A DNA stretch of 64,000 nt from Flavobacterium covae (GCA_019565575.1 CP067379.1:1240001-1304000); one strand, 5' to 3'; counted from the stretch's first letter, positions 33,427 through 44,203 are shown. Notes: generated by a model from the sequence alone, not told the origin. Numbers and translations are program-made.

Positions 33427-33465
33427 GGAGAAGTCACATTACAAAAGGTATTATGTGATTTCTCC
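33427..33465. repeat. hairpin-forming dispersed repeat
   Basis: GGAGAAGTCACAT (33427-33439) pairs with ATGTGATTTCTCC (33453-33465). A similar element, with ATTATGTGATTTCTCC as its right arm, is at about 49031-49065. It may also end the gpsA transcript. Confidence 0.55.
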
Positions 33466-33531
33466 TAGTCTTTCTGCCAAAGTAAAAGATTAAACAAAAT
33501 AAAATTAGGAATTATCTTCTTTTTAGATCAT

Positions 33532-33939
33532 TTATTTTACTACCACTCCATTTTGCCATAGAATAGGTACTTCTTCAGTAGCACGTTCATTAATTGTATT
33601 TTGTCGGAAAGTAAATTTTTTGTCGTAAAGTGTATTTTCTATAAAATAAGTTACCATAAACTCATTATTAAGGGCTAGAACACTATTTTCTATCATTTCT
33701 ATTTTTAAAGCAGAAACACTTGGTAATGTTTTAAATCCGTGACGTAACAAAGATGTTTTGCGCATTTCACCTTCTATTTTGCCGTAAGCTTTAGAAACGA
33801 CTATAATATTTTCTAATTCAAAATCAGAATCATTAATAAGGTAAACATTCCATACTTTATCCATAAAATCATCATTCCATTCTTGTACAGCGGCTAAAAA
33901 TACATTTTCTACTTTAGGGATTATAATGTCTTTTTTCAT
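33532..33939 (-). CDS. conserved hypothetical protein next to pheS
   Basis: An intact 135-residue cytosolic protein with no signal peptide or membrane segment. It reads as a small mixed alpha/beta domain (VWNVYLINDSDFELENIIVV, VSALKIEMIENSVL, FMVTYFIENTLYDKKFTF). I recognise it only as a protein often found beside pheS in flavobacteria and sometimes mislabelled as a phenylalanyl-tRNA synthetase subunit because of that position. It has no synthetase motif. It lies on the same strand as pheS, 81 bases after it, so they may be cotranscribed. Function unknown. Confidence 0.65.
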   Translation of the reverse strand: MKKDIIIPKVENVFLAAVQEWNDDFMDKVWNVYLINDSDFELENIIVVSKAYGKIEGEMRKTSLLRHGFKTLPSVSALKIEMIENSVLALNNEFMVTYFIENTLYDKKFTFRQNTINERATEEVPILWQNGVVVK

Positions 33940-34020
33940 TTTAGTATTAATATTAAAAGAAGAAAGTCAAAAGTTTGTTTCATTTCGCACTTTTGACTTT
34001 CAATATTTGGCTATATGTAA

Positions 34021-35041
34021 TTATATACTTGATTTAAATTGCTCTAAGAAACGTACATCATTTTCATAAAACATACGAATATCTCCAATTTGGTACAATA
34101 ACATAGCAATACGTTCAATACCCATACCAAATGCAAATCCGTTATATTCTTCAGGATTAATATCACAATTTTTTAGTACGTTAGGATCGACCATTCCACA
34201 TCCCATGATTTCTAACCAGCCTGTTCCTTTGGTAATACGATAATCTATTTCGTTCTTTAATCCCCAGTAAATATCTACTTCCAGCACTTGGTTCAGTAAA
34301 AGGAAAATAGGAAGGGCGTAAACGGATTTTGGATTTGCCAAACATTTCTTTGGTGAAATAAAGCAAAGTTTGTTTTAAATCAGCAAAAGAAACGTCTTTA
34401 TCAATATATAAACCTTCTACTTGATGAAAAATGCAGTGGGAGCGTGAAGAAACGGCTTCGTTACGAAAAACACGTCCTGGAGAAATGGTACGAATAGGAG
34501 GCGTATTATTTTCCATATAACGCACTTGTACAGATGAGGTGTGGGTGCGTAATAAGATATCGGGATTAGTTTGAATAAAGAAAGTATCCTGCATATCACG
34601 TGCTGGATGGTATTCAGGTAAATTTAAAGCGGTAAAATTGTGCCAGTCGTCTTCAATTTCAGGGCCTTCAGAAACGTTAAAGCCTACATTTGAAAAAATA
34701 TCAATAATTTGATTTTTTACTAATGATATAGGATGTCTTGAGCCTAATTTAATAGGTTCAGCAGGACGTGTTAAATCACCATATAGTCCTTTGGTTTCTT
34801 CTTTGCTTTCTAAAGCTTCTTGAATTGATTTTACTTTTTCTTCTGCTGTATTTTTTAATGTATTAATAATTTGACCAAAATCTTTTTTTTGATCATTAGG
34901 GACATTTTTAAATTCAGCAAAGATGTCTTTTACTAGTCCTTTGCTTCCAAGAAACTTAATTCGGAATGCTTCTAATTTTTCCTTATCCTGTGTATCAAAA
35001 GCTTGGGCTTCGGCAATGTATTCTTTAATCTTATCTATCAT
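34021..35041 (-). CDS. pheS: phenylalanine--tRNA ligase alpha subunit, one frame break
   Basis: 340 residues after removing one C from CTTCCAG at 34278-34284 (CTGGAAG to CTGAAG on the coding strand). That restores [20 protein letters not shown]. PheS is the catalytic subunit of the alpha2-beta2 synthetase that charges tRNA-Phe. Seen are the N-terminal coiled coil (residues 1-85), [34 protein letters not shown], motif 2 around [12 protein letters not shown] and [22 protein letters not shown], and motif 3 [20 protein letters not shown]. This is an essential gene, so the break must be a sequence error. The length matches the family. Confidence 0.92.
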
Positions 35042-35127
35042 CGGTTCTCCTTTGAAAGGTGCAAATTTAATTTTTTTTTAGTGATTAGTTTAATTAATAT
35101 TTCTAATTATTTGTTTCTGTGTGCTGA

Positions 35128-35484
35128 CTATTCAATAATTTTTTTTTCTACAAAATAATTCACAATGGCTTCTTTCATTAAAACAGATTGTTCACCTGCC
35201 TTTAACGGTGGTAGTTCTTCTTTTATTTTGTAATGAGGCCAGCCTTCTTGATCAAAATAGTCAAATTCGTAATAGCCATAGGGTTCTAATAATCTACAGA
35301 TGGCTATGTGCATTAGGTTTACTTTTTCATCTTTTTTAAAGTTTTGATTAAATTTTCCTAATTCTTGTATACCTACAAGGTAAATAATGGCATCTAAATC
35401 AAGTTCATCACCATCGGCAAATTTATTAGATAGAAACCTAACAATTTGTTCCCAACGTTTTTTTAATTGTATATCTCGACTCAT
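35128..35484 (-). CDS. conserved hypothetical protein, Flavobacteriaceae
   Basis: An intact 118-residue soluble protein: SRDIQLKKRWEQIVRFLSNK, ADGDELDLDAIIYLVGIQEL, then a Y-rich GYYEFDYFDQEGWPHYK and a helical C-terminus. No known domain is recognised. It is conserved in position upstream of pheS in related genomes as far as I recall, and it has no signal peptide. Function unknown. Confidence 0.6.
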   Translation of the reverse strand: MSRDIQLKKRWEQIVRFLSNKFADGDELDLDAIIYLVGIQELGKFNQNFKKDEKVNLMHIAICRLLEPYGYYEFDYFDQEGWPHYKIKEELPPLKAGEQSVLMKEAIVNYFVEKKIIE

Positions 35485-35608
35485 TTTATATAGACGAAAG
35501 AAGATAGATTAAAAGATTTCTTCTTTCTGCAAATATAATACTAATAAGGGATAGCCTTCTTTTTTCTTTCTTGTTTTCTCTTTTTATTATATTTGAAAAA
35601 AAGAAAAA

Positions 35609-36175
35609 ATGGGATTTATAGATTTTATTATAGGAACTTTATTAGTTTTTGGATTTTATAAAGGATTTAAAAATGGTTTGTTTGTTGAGCTAGCTTCTTT
35701 GGTGGCGTTTTTTGTAGGAATTTTTATCGCTATTAAATTTTCGTATTTTGTGAGTGGTATTTTAGAAGAGAATATATTGTGGTCGTCTAAAACAATTCAA
35801 GTTTTGGCATTTGTTATTACTTTGGTATTGGTTGTATTAGGAATTCATTTGATTGCAAAATTACTTTCAAGTATTGCTAGTTTTGCTTTTTTAGGGTGGG
35901 CTAATACGTTAGTTGGAGGACTTTTTGCAACATTAAAATCAGCTTTATTAATTGGTGTAGTTTTAAATCTTTTTCAGAAAGTAAATGTAAATGATATGAT
36001 TGTAAGTAAAGAAACACAAGAAAATTCTTTGTTTTTTAACCCTTGTATGAAAACATCTGAAATATTATTGCCCGTTTTAGGAGATTGGTTTGCTGATTTA
36101 AAAGAGAAGTCCGATAAATGGGATGAAAAAACGGATGATGTAAAAAAACAAGAAGGTCAAGAGGGTATACATTGA
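35609..36175 (+). CDS. CvpA family inner-membrane protein
   Basis: Intact 188 residues with four hydrophobic helices between residues 1 and 125: FIDFIIGTLLVFGFYKGFKN, ELASLVAFFVGIFIAIKFS, VLAFVITLVLVVLGIHLIAK and LVGGLFATLKSALLIGVVLN. The topology and the GxxKGxKxGLFxEL start are those of CvpA, a protein linked to colicin V production, bile resistance and envelope maintenance. The C-terminal 60 residues are charged and cytoplasmic. TATATTTG at 35588-35595 fits a Bacteroidota -7 box. The gene ends before a strong terminator. Molecular function of the family is poorly defined. Confidence 0.85.
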   Translation: MGFIDFIIGTLLVFGFYKGFKNGLFVELASLVAFFVGIFIAIKFSYFVSGILEENILWSSKTIQVLAFVITLVLVVLGIHLIAKLLSSIASFAFLGWANTLVGGLFATLKSALLIGVVLNLFQKVNVNDMIVSKETQENSLFFNPCMKTSEILLPVLGDWFADLKEKSDKWDEKTDDVKKQEGQEGIH

Positions 36176-36262
36176 AAAGATGATATAGGGTTGAACTAAT
36201 ATTAATTGTTTTTTATACTTAGTAAAATGATATTGATTAGCAAAATCAATAAATTATAGTTC

Positions 36263-36301
36263 AAAACCCCGTTTTGGCAAGAATAGCTAAAACGGGGTTT
36301 T
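36263..36301. terminator. bidirectional rho-independent terminator
   Basis: The stem AAAACCCCGTTTT / AAAACGGGGTTTT lies between convergent cvpA and sufD. A- and T-tracts on the two sides allow use by both strands. Confidence 0.85.
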
Positions 36302-36371
36302 TATATTTTAGAGTAGTTATTTTGTACGAATTGAACAAATGCTTTTTAATTAGGTTTTATAAATAAGCGTT

Positions 36372-37686
36372 TTATAGATCAAATCCCATATTGACACCTA
36401 ATTTAGTGGCGATAATTTTGCCAATTTTTTCTTTTAATTCAGGTATTTTTATGCTTGAAGTTACTTCGCTGGTAAAAGCATACATTAACAGTGCTTTGGC
36501 TTCTTTTTTAGGAATGCCACGTTGTTGCATATAAAATAAAGCACTTTCGTCTAGTTGACCAATGGTGCACCCATGTGAGCATTTTACGTCATCAGCAAAG
36601 ATTTCTAATTGTGGTTTTGCATTTATAGATGCTTTTTCACTTAATAAAACGTTGTTGTTTTGTTGGAAAGCATCTGTTTTTTGAGCTTCTTTTTCAACGT
36701 AAATTTTGCCATTAAAAACACCCGTTGCATGATCGTCTAATATACATTTGTAGTTTTGATGGCTTTCACAATTTGGTTGCGCATGCTGAACTAATGTATA
36801 ATGATCTACGTGTTGTTTATCTCCAATGATTGTAATTCCTTTCAGGGTAGAATCAATACGTTCTCCTTGGTGATAGAAATTTAAATTATTACGTGTAATA
36901 TTTCCTCCAAAAGAGAATGTATGTACAGAAACACGACTTTCTTGTTTTTGAGCAATATAGGTATTGTCAATTAAATTAGCGGATTGTAAATCATTTTGAA
37001 TTTTATAGTAATCTACAATGGCTCGTTTTTGGGCAAAAACTTCTGTTACTGAATTAGTGAAGACAGGATTTTTGTTTAAACTTTGATGACGTTCGATAAT
37101 TTGTACATGTGCATTTTCACCTACAATAACTAGATTACGAGGCTGTATCATTAGAGCATTTTCAACACCAGTTGAGAAATAAATAATTTCAATAGGTTTT
37201 TCAACTACTTTACTTTTAGGAATGTTTATATAAGCTCCTTCATAGGCAAAAGCGGTATTTAAGCTAGTTAATGCTTCTTCCTTACTTGCTATTTGATTAA
37301 AGTAGGTGTCAATAACCATTTTATATTTGGGTTTTGTTAATGCTGAGGACATTAAACAAACATCTAATCCGTCATGCGTAGTTGAGGATAAAAAAGTGCT
37401 AAAAACACCGTCAATAAATACTACTTTGTAGGTGTCTACATTGTTGATAAAGTATTTTTTTACATCCTTAATTTCAACTGCATTTTCTTTTTAGGGAAGA
37501 TACTAAAATCATTTTTTAATACTGTATTAAGCGATGTATATTTCCAAGCTTCCTCTTTTTTGTTGGAAAACCTTTAGCTTCAAAATTTTTTAATGCGGAA
37601 GTACGAAGGTCGTGTAACTCAGTGGTTACATCTACCTTTTCTTCAAACGCCATAAAAGAGGAAAGTAATTTTTCTTTTAAATCCAT
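36372..37686 (-). CDS. sufD: Fe-S cluster assembly protein SufD, two frame breaks
   Basis: About 438 residues. The frame from ATG 37686 (MDLKEKLLSSFMAFEEKVDV) reaches the long C-terminal frame once one base is added to each of the T runs 37556-37561 and 37488-37492. SufD is the partner of SufB in the SufBC2D scaffold for iron-sulfur clusters. The right-handed beta-helix core is visible (VIVGENAHVQIIERHQSL, NNLNFYHQGERIDSTLKGIT). So are the C-terminal GVFNGKIYVEKEAQKTDAFQ, CSHGCTIGQLDESALFYMQQ and the RGIPKKEAKALL helix. It is last in the suf operon, after a four-helix pseudogene. Both breaks fall in homopolymers, so they are probably artefacts. Confidence 0.9.
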
Positions 37687-37733
37687 ACTTCTTTTGTTTC
37701 AAGTTTCAAGTTTCAAATTCCAAGTTATTGGAA

Positions 37734-38109
37734 TTAGGTTTCTTTGAAATCTTTCTTATTTAAATAAGCAATAAAATTTTTAATAATTCTATCGCTTAGA
37801 TTTTATACTTATTTTTTAATTCTATGAATTTATCTTTTAAAATATATTCATAGTCATAAAGTCTATATATTTGAGAACCGTATTTTTTTGTTTGAATCTT
37901 TTGAAATAGATAAGAGTTATTTGGTTTTTATGTTTCTATCTTTTTCAAAATCTTCTGTCTATTACTGATTCAGAAGAAGATCTAACTTGTTCTTTAAATC
38001 TGAAATCAGTTTTTAGTTCCGTTTCTTTTAAAATTAAATGAATTTTTTTAGTTAATAATTTTGTTTCTTGCTAGATTTCTAATTTTTCAAACTTATTTAT
38101 TGTAGTCAT
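37734..38109 (-). pseudogene. four-helix bundle protein (S23/TIGR02436 type), decayed, inside the suf operon
   Basis: ATG 38109 reads MTTINKFEKLEI, then an in-frame TAG where the family has Trp (EIWQEA). It continues LTKKIHLILKETELKTDFRF, KEQVRSSSESVID, then breaks. Further on, other frames give QIYRLYDYEYILKDKFIEL-like text and DRIIKNFIAYLNKKDFKET with a stop at 37734. This is the whole length of a 23S-rRNA-intervening-sequence-type four-helix protein with one nonsense codon and several shifts. That is more damage than the single homopolymer slips elsewhere, so it is real decay. It separates sufC from sufD. Confidence 0.75.
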
Positions 38110-38138
38110 ATAATTTGAAATCTAGCAAGAAACAAAAT

Positions 38139-38889
38139 TTATACGAGTTCATTTTTAATCCAATCGTATCCTTTTTCTTCTAATTCAAGGGCTAATTCTT
38201 TAGTACCTGATTTTACGATTTTACCATCCATTAGTACGTGAACAAAATCAGGAACGATATAGTCTAATAAGCGTTGATAGTGTGTAATTACTAAAACCGC
38301 GTTGTTTTGATTTTTTAATTTATTTACGCCATTAGCTACAATACGTAAAGCATCAATATCTAAACCTGAATCTGTTTCGTCAAGAATAGCAATTTTAGGT
38401 TCTAACATTGCCATTTGAAAAATCTCATTACGTTTTTTTTCACCTCCTGAAAAACCTTCATTCAGTGAACGAGAAAGGAATTTTCTATCCATTTCTAATA
38501 ACTCTGACTTTTCACGGATTTTTTTCAGCATTTCGTTAGCAGGCATTTCTTCCTCACCATTTGCTTTACGTTTTTCATTAATGGCTGTTTTAATGAAGTT
38601 AGTTACTGAAACTCCAGGGATTTCAATAGGGTATTGAAATGATAAAAAGACACCTTTGTGTGCTCTTTCTTCAGGTGCTAATTCAGATAAATCCTCACCA
38701 TCAAGGATGATTTCACCTTCTGAAACTTCATAATTTTCATTACCAGCGATGATTGACGATAATGTTGATTTTCCAGCACCGTTTGGTCCCATAATCGCGT
38801 GAATTTCTCCTGCTTTAATTTCTAGGTTGATACCTTTTAATATTTCTTTATCTTCTACTGGAAGCGTGTAAGTTACTAATCTTAAGCAT
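38139..38889 (-). CDS. sufC: Fe-S cluster assembly ATPase SufC, one frame break
   Basis: 250 residues from ATG 38889 (MLKISNLHAS) after removing the extra base in CTGGAAG at 38858-38864, which restores VEDKEILKGINLEIKAGEIH. SufC is the ABC-type ATPase that drives SufBD conformational change. Walker A is MGPNGAGKSTLSSI. The Q-loop region is FLSFQYPIEIPGV, the signature is LNEGFSGGEKKRNEIFQMAM, and Walker B is PKIAILDETDSGLDIDALR with the H-loop VITHYQRLL. All ATPase residues are present. It lies between sufB with a small oxidoreductase gene and the decayed four-helix gene. Confidence 0.92.
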
Positions 38890-38900
38890 TTTGTTTTATT

Positions 38901-39391
38901 TTATAAAAAAGCTAATTCTATGTTGTTTAATTCTTTAGGATTGTCAGCGTTAATATGCTTATTTCCTATATATTGCATTCCTAAATATTCGGCTGATTTT
39001 TGAAAAGGAATATAGAAACTATAATCTAGATCTTTTTCGGAATCATGTGAATTAGAGATTACGACCATTTTTTTTTCTCTTAATTTTCTACCCCAATCTT
39101 TTTCAATTCGGATTAAATCAGAAAAACGATCAAAAAAACCTTCATGATACCGCTCATGTTGTACCAATATATTGGTGTAGCAAATAGGAGGGTATCGTAT
39201 TTTTCTATGATTTCCTTCATTAGTGGAAGAAAATCATCTGTTATATTTTTGTTCTCATAATCGTAATATGTAAATTGATAATCACTTAGATTAATGATAT
39301 CCATTTTATATTGCTCTGCAATAGCATCAGCAATTGTGGTGGTATTACCGTTTTTACGAGATGAACCGACTATAATTACTGAATTGCTCAT
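38901..39391 (-). CDS. flavodoxin-fold NAD(P)H-dependent FMN reductase, one frame break
   Basis: 163 residues after one base is added to the A run 39132-39138. This joins [20 protein letters not shown], the FMN phosphate loop, and PIYWYNMSGIMKVFFDRFSD to the C-terminal RKLREKKMVVISNSHDSE. Motifs are those of NADPH-dependent FMN reductases (flavodoxin-like fold). The ATG overlaps the sufB stop by one base and the gene sits between sufB and sufC, so it is inserted in the suf operon and cotranscribed. It could supply electrons for Fe-S assembly; that is a guess from position. Confidence 0.75.
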
Positions 39392-40839
39392 TATCCTACT
39401 GAACCTTCTAAAGAAATTTCTAATAATTTTTGTGCTTCTACTGCAAATTCCATTGGAAGCTTATTTAATACTTCTTTGCTAAAACCGTTTACAATTAAAG
39501 CAATTGCTTTTTCTGTAGGAATGCCACGTTGATTACAGTAAAAAATTTGATCTTCACCAATTTTAGAAGTGGTGGCTTCGTGTTCAATTTTAGCGGTTGA
39601 ATTATTGGATTCAATATATGGAAACGTATGTGCACCACAGTTGTTACCCATTAACAAAGAGTCACATTGAGAGAAGTTACGTGCATTTTCGGCACGTGAA
39701 CTAATTTGCACTAATCCTCTATAGCTGTTTTGTGATTTTCCAGCAGATATACCTTTAGAGATAATGGTTGATTTGGTGTTTTTACCTAAATGGATCATTT
39801 TCGTTCCAGTATCTGCTTGTTGAAAATTGTTAGTAACGGCAATAGAGTAAAATTCGCCTATTGAGTTATCTCCTTTTAGTATGCAAGACGGGTATTTCCA
39901 AGTTACGGCAGAACCTGTTTCAACTTGTGTCCAAGAAATTTTAGCGTTTTTTTCGCATAAACCACGTTTGGTTACGAAGTTGTATACACCGCCTTTTCCT
40001 TCTTTATTTCCTGGATACCAGTTTTGAACGGTTGAGTATTTAATTTCGGCATCGTCAAGAGCGATTAACTCTACTACTGCTGCGTGTAATTGGTTTTCAT
40101 CACGACTTGGAGCTGTACAACCTTCAAGGTATGATACATAACTTCCTTCATCTGCAATGACTAAAGTTCTTTCAAACTGACCGGTTCCTCCTTGGTTAAT
40201 ACGGAAATAGGTAGATAATTCCATAGGGCAACGAACGCCTTTTGGTATATAACAGAAACTGCCATCAGAAAAAACAGCGGAATTTAAGGCAGCATAGAAA
40301 TTATCTTTTTGAGGAACAACTGTTCCGATATATTTTTGAACTAATTCAGGGTGTTCCTGAATAGCTTCTGATATAGAACAAAAAATAATACCTTTTTCAG
40401 CTAAGGTTTTTTTGAATGTAGTGGCAACCGAAACGGAGTCCATTACGATGTCAACGGCAACACCTGCTAATTGTTTTTGTTCATCAATTGATATTCCTAA
40501 CTTTTTAAATGTTTCTAACAACTCGGGATCTACTTCATCTAAGCTATTGTACTTATCTTTTTTCTTGGGTGCGGAATAATATGATACTGCTTGAAAATCA
40601 GGTTTTTCATAATGAACGTTAGCCCATTCTGGTTCTGTCATTTCATTCCAAATACGAAATGATTCCAAGCGCCATTCAGTCATCCATTCAGGTTCATTTT
40701 TCTTTTTAGAAATGGCACGAACAATATCTTCGTTTAAACCTGCAGGAAACGTTTCTGATTCGATATCGGTATAAAAACCATATTCGTACTCTTTGTTTTC
40801 TAATTCTATTTTTAAATCGTCTTCGGTATATTTTGACAT
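39391..40839 (-). CDS. sufB: Fe-S cluster assembly protein SufB
   Basis: Intact 482 residues. SufB is the main scaffold subunit of the SufBC2D complex. Seen are the N-terminal [120 protein letters not shown] and [20 protein letters not shown]. The cysteines used in cluster handling ([12 protein letters not shown]) are present. It is first in the sufB-oxidoreductase-sufC-(pseudogene)-sufD block. A sufA-like gene on the same strand lies about 450 bases upstream. Confidence 0.95.
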   Translation of the reverse strand: MSKYTEDDLKIELENKEYEYGFYTDIESETFPAGLNEDIVRAISKKKNEPEWMTEWRLESFRIWNEMTEPEWANVHYEKPDFQAVSYYSAPKKKDKYNSLDEVDPELLETFKKLGISIDEQKQLAGVAVDIVMDSVSVATTFKKTLAEKGIIFCSISEAIQEHPELVQKYIGTVVPQKDNFYAALNSAVFSDGSFCYIPKGVRCPMELSTYFRINQGGTGQFERTLVIADEGSYVSYLEGCTAPSRDENQLHAAVVELIALDDAEIKYSTVQNWYPGNKEGKGGVYNFVTKRGLCEKNAKISWTQVETGSAVTWKYPSCILKGDNSIGEFYSIAVTNNFQQADTGTKMIHLGKNTKSTIISKGISAGKSQNSYRGLVQISSRAENARNFSQCDSLLMGNNCGAHTFPYIESNNSTAKIEHEATTSKIGEDQIFYCNQRGIPTEKAIALIVNGFSKEVLNKLPMEFAVEAQKLLEISLEGSVG

Positions 40840-41285
40840 AATGTATCTAAAAATGTAAAAATTTTAAAAATTTAAAAATCTATAAAAATGAAACAAAATA
40901 TTGTACTTTTTTATTTTTAAATCTTTTTAATTTTTGATTCACCTTATTCTGTTTCTGTTTTAAATATTTAATAAATTCTCTGGTTATTTTGAAATTTAAC
41001 TTTGTTATTTCTACCTCAATAGAATTAATTTCTGTTTATAAATCTGACATAAATAGAGAAAATTAAATACCTTTTTATATTTATTTACTGATTTTTTGTT
41101 TTTTCAAAAATCAGTGATAATTAATTGAATATATAGAGCGTTTTCTATAGATAAAGCTTTTGTAGATCCAAAAAATGATAATTTTTAATATTAAAATAAA
41201 TGGTTTTCAATATGTTTTGATCTCTATCAGATTTAAAACGTATTACTCATTTCTTTTAGTTTTTATTTCTTGGACCTTTGTTTAA
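40840..41285. other. AT-rich gap between sufA-like gene and sufB
   Basis: No intact gene is seen. On the minus strand short stretches such as SIENALYIQLIITDF and EINSIEVEITKLNFKITREF look like helical protein broken by stops. It may be another eroded four-helix-type gene, but this is too weak to call. Confidence 0.35.
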
Positions 41286-41615
41286 CTATAAAGAAAAACT
41301 CTCTCCACATCCACAGGTTCTTTGTGCATTGGGATTGTTAAAAACAAAACCCTTACCATTAAGCCCTCCTGAATATTCAAGTATAGTGCCTATTAGATAT
41401 AAATATGATTTTTTTTCAACAGCTATTTTAACGTTATTGTCCTCAAAAACCTTGTCATTTTCAGTGGTTTCTTTGTCAAATTTAAGTTCATAAGACAAGC
41501 CTGAACAACCGCCACTTTTTACCCCTACACGTACGAAATCTTTTGAAGCATCAAAGCCGTCTTCTTTCATCATATCTATGATTTTCTTACTTGCTGATTC
41601 TGAAACTTTTATCAT
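41286..41615 (-). CDS. sufA: HesB/IscA family Fe-S carrier (SufA-like)
   Basis: An intact 109-residue A-type carrier: MIKVSESASKKIIDMMKEDG, VRVGVKSGGCSGLSYELKFD, and the C-terminal AQRTCGCGESFSL with the invariant C-x-C. The three conserved cysteines (GGCSG, TCGCG) bind or transfer Fe-S clusters. It is the first gene of the suf region on the minus strand. The name sufA is by context; erpA or iscA are equally possible on sequence alone. Confidence 0.88.
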   Translation of the reverse strand: MIKVSESASKKIIDMMKEDGFDASKDFVRVGVKSGGCSGLSYELKFDKETTENDKVFEDNNVKIAVEKKSYLYLIGTILEYSGGLNGKGFVFNNPNAQRTCGCGESFSL

Positions 41616-41779
41616 TTCTTATTTTGATTTTGTCTAAATTAATTGCAAAGGTACAACATAAAAATTCTTTTTCATAATCTCTAACATTTTTGTAATCAAT
41701 TTTATAATAAAAAATAGTTATGATAGATTATTGAAATCCTTTATATTGCGTTACAAAAAACAAATTAACTATTTAAAAA

Positions 41780-42739
41780 ATGGATCAAAAATTAAAGCAA
41801 GCTAAAAACTACAATGTGGACTTTTGCGGAAAAGGTGAAACGTATTTTGGAATTTTAATTCTTAATTGGGTCTTAAATGCTGTAACATTAGGCTTTTATC
41901 ATCCTTGGGCAAAAGAAAAACGACTAAAATATTTGTATAGTGAAACAACTTTAGACGGGAGTCCTTTTGAGTTTCATGGTACAGGAAAAGAAATGTTTAA
42001 AGGATATATAACAAGTATTGCGGTTTTTTTAGGTTTAGCGGTTATTTTTGGTTTAATTTATTATGCAGGATTTGAAAGTATTGCTTTCCTTTTTTTAGTA
42101 GGTGTTATTTTAGTTATAGTACCTTTTGCCATACACGGATCTTATCGTTATAGAATGTCTAGAACTTCATGGAGAGGGATTCGTTTTGGATATAGAGGAA
42201 ACCGTAAAGAATTGATGGTTAATTTCTTAAAATGGTTTGGGCTTACTGCAATAACATTTGGTATTTATGGATCTTGGTTTACAATTAATTTAAGAAAATA
42301 TACTCTTCAAAATATTCGTTTAGGAAATATAAAAATGGGGTATGAGGGAAATGGGGGAGATTATTTGATACTAAATATTAAAGGCTATTTTTTAACTCTG
42401 TTTACTCTTGGTATTTATGGTTTTTGGTGGCAAAAAGAAATTATTGAATATTACATTAATAATCTAAAAATGTATAAAGATGAAGACGAATTAAAAATTT
42501 CTACCAATATTACAGGGGGAGAACTTCTTAAAGTAGCCATTGTAAATCTGTTAATTATCACGTTTACTTTTGGTATTGGAACAGCTTGGGTTGAAATGCG
42601 TATTATGAAGTTCCTATTGTCCTCTATTCAATTAGAAGGAACAATTGATCTTAGCACAATTAATCAAACAGAAGAGATTTATAAAGATGCTACAGGTGAA
42701 GATATGGAAGATATGTTAGATATGGATTTAGTAATATAA
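41780..42739 (+). CDS. YjgN family (DUF898) membrane protein
   Basis: Intact 319 residues. DUF898 proteins are multi-spanning inner-membrane proteins of unknown function. Seen are the hallmark NYNVDFCGKGETYFGILILN, VTLGFYHPWAKEKRLKYLYS, GTGKEMFKGY, and three paired hydrophobic modules each followed by a TFGIYGSWF / TLGIYGFWWQKE motif. Its stop codon overlaps the start of the M48 peptidase gene by one base, so the two are coupled, a pairing that is common in bacteria. It may be a membrane partner or substrate of that protease. Confidence 0.85.
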   Translation: MDQKLKQAKNYNVDFCGKGETYFGILILNWVLNAVTLGFYHPWAKEKRLKYLYSETTLDGSPFEFHGTGKEMFKGYITSIAVFLGLAVIFGLIYYAGFESIAFLFLVGVILVIVPFAIHGSYRYRMSRTSWRGIRFGYRGNRKELMVNFLKWFGLTAITFGIYGSWFTINLRKYTLQNIRLGNIKMGYEGNGGDYLILNIKGYFLTLFTLGIYGFWWQKEIIEYYINNLKMYKDEDELKISTNITGGELLKVAIVNLLIITFTFGIGTAWVEMRIMKFLLSSIQLEGTIDLSTINQTEEIYKDATGEDMEDMLDMDLVI

Positions 42740-43818
42740 TGACAATAACTAAGGCACAAGCTATATATTATGATGGGGTTTCTTCTAAACCCCATTTCGT
42801 TGAACTTTTTTTAGATGTTACAAAAAACTGCCTGTTCTTTGAAAATAAAGAAAAAGGTTGGTTAAATTGGTCAATTAATGAATTAGATAAAACTTTTCAA
42901 TCCAATATAATAATATTGCATTATAAACCAGATATTTCGCAAAGTATTCAAATAACGGATCAAAAATTCATACAAGACTTTAAAGTATATTTATCCGAAA
43001 ATAAACAACTTAACTGGAGTCAGAAAATTAGAAATTTAAATTTAACTATAGTCATTTCTATAGCCATGGTTTTATTTGTCTCTGTTATTTTGAGCTATTT
43101 TTATGTAGTACCATGGTTAGGAGAAAAAGCCGCCGTTTTATTACCTCAAAGTTTTGATGATAAGTTGGGAGTTTCAGCTTTTAATCAATTTATTTTAACT
43201 GAAAATAAAAAAGAAAAAGAGTCTCAATTATTACAAGAATTTGCAGATCAACTAAAATTAAAAAATACTAAAAAATTACATTTTACGATAGTAGATTCAC
43301 CTGTAGTAAATGCGTTTGCTCTTCCTGATGGAAATATAGTGGTTTATAAAGGAATATTAAATAAGATAAAAACGTATGAAGAATTAGTAGCCTTACTAGG
43401 TCATGAAACAGCTCATGTAAACCAAAGGCATGCAATAAAATTATTATGCAGAGATTTATCAGGGTATCTTTTTTTATCAGTAATGTTGGGGGACATAAAC
43501 GGTATCATGTCTGTGGTAGGACAACATGCAGATAGTTTGTATTCGCTCTCCTTTTCTAGAAACTTTGAAACACAGTCAGATGAGGAAGGTTTTAAACTAA
43601 TGTTGGCTAATCAAATAGATCCCAAAGGAATGATAGATTTATTTACCACATTAGAAAAAGAAGAAAACTCTACAGCTTTATCAGTTCCTGAATTTTTGAG
43701 CTCACATCCTATAACTAAAGAACGAATTAATACTATACAAAAATTGATCGTAAAAAAGACGTATAACTTTAATAAAAATAAAAAGCTTGAGTACCTGTTT
43801 AATGAATTAAAAAAATGA
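42739..43818 (+). CDS. M48 family membrane metallopeptidase
   Basis: Intact 359 residues. The N-terminal 95 residues are soluble, then one membrane helix LTIVISIAMVLFVSVILSYF, then the protease domain. The zinc motif is LLGHETAHVNQRHAIK (HExxH), with the third ligand in NFETQSDEEGFKLM, as in HtpX/Oma1-type peptidases. ALPDGNIVVYKG is the usual strand before the active site. LSSHPITKERI is the C-terminal family motif. It overlaps the DUF898 gene. The likely role is membrane protein quality control. Confidence 0.88.
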   Translation: MTITKAQAIYYDGVSSKPHFVELFLDVTKNCLFFENKEKGWLNWSINELDKTFQSNIIILHYKPDISQSIQITDQKFIQDFKVYLSENKQLNWSQKIRNLNLTIVISIAMVLFVSVILSYFYVVPWLGEKAAVLLPQSFDDKLGVSAFNQFILTENKKEKESQLLQEFADQLKLKNTKKLHFTIVDSPVVNAFALPDGNIVVYKGILNKIKTYEELVALLGHETAHVNQRHAIKLLCRDLSGYLFLSVMLGDINGIMSVVGQHADSLYSLSFSRNFETQSDEEGFKLMLANQIDPKGMIDLFTTLEKEENSTALSVPEFLSSHPITKERINTIQKLIVKKTYNFNKNKKLEYLFNELKK

Positions 43819-44203
43819 AAACTATTCTTGTTCTAGAAATTTTATATTCTGGAATTATTGCTTAATGTGAAAACCAAATTATATGTTCGATTTTATGATA
43901 GAAATAAAAGCATAAAGAAAAAGTTAAAGATAAAAAAATATTAAAAAATACTCTGTGTAGATGATAAAATGATTCAAACATTCAAAATAATACAGTATGA
44001 ATCATATAAAACGTGAATATAAAAGAAAACGAACTCCATTTAATATCTATTTTGTGTAAGTAAAGTTATAAGAGAAACCTCATACATCTTTTTAGTATAT
44101 TTGACTTTCGTAATCATAAATTAAAGACGTAAAAAGATCTTCTCAAAGCCTGTACTAAAACAATGGCTTTATGTATCAATATAAAAAATAAAGTTTGAAC
44201 ATT
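43819..44203. other. intergenic region before the metallo-hydrolase gene
   Basis: No gene is seen. TATATTTG at 44096-44103 fits the -7 box of a Bacteroidota promoter for the next gene, but no TTG lies at the expected distance. Confidence 0.4.
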
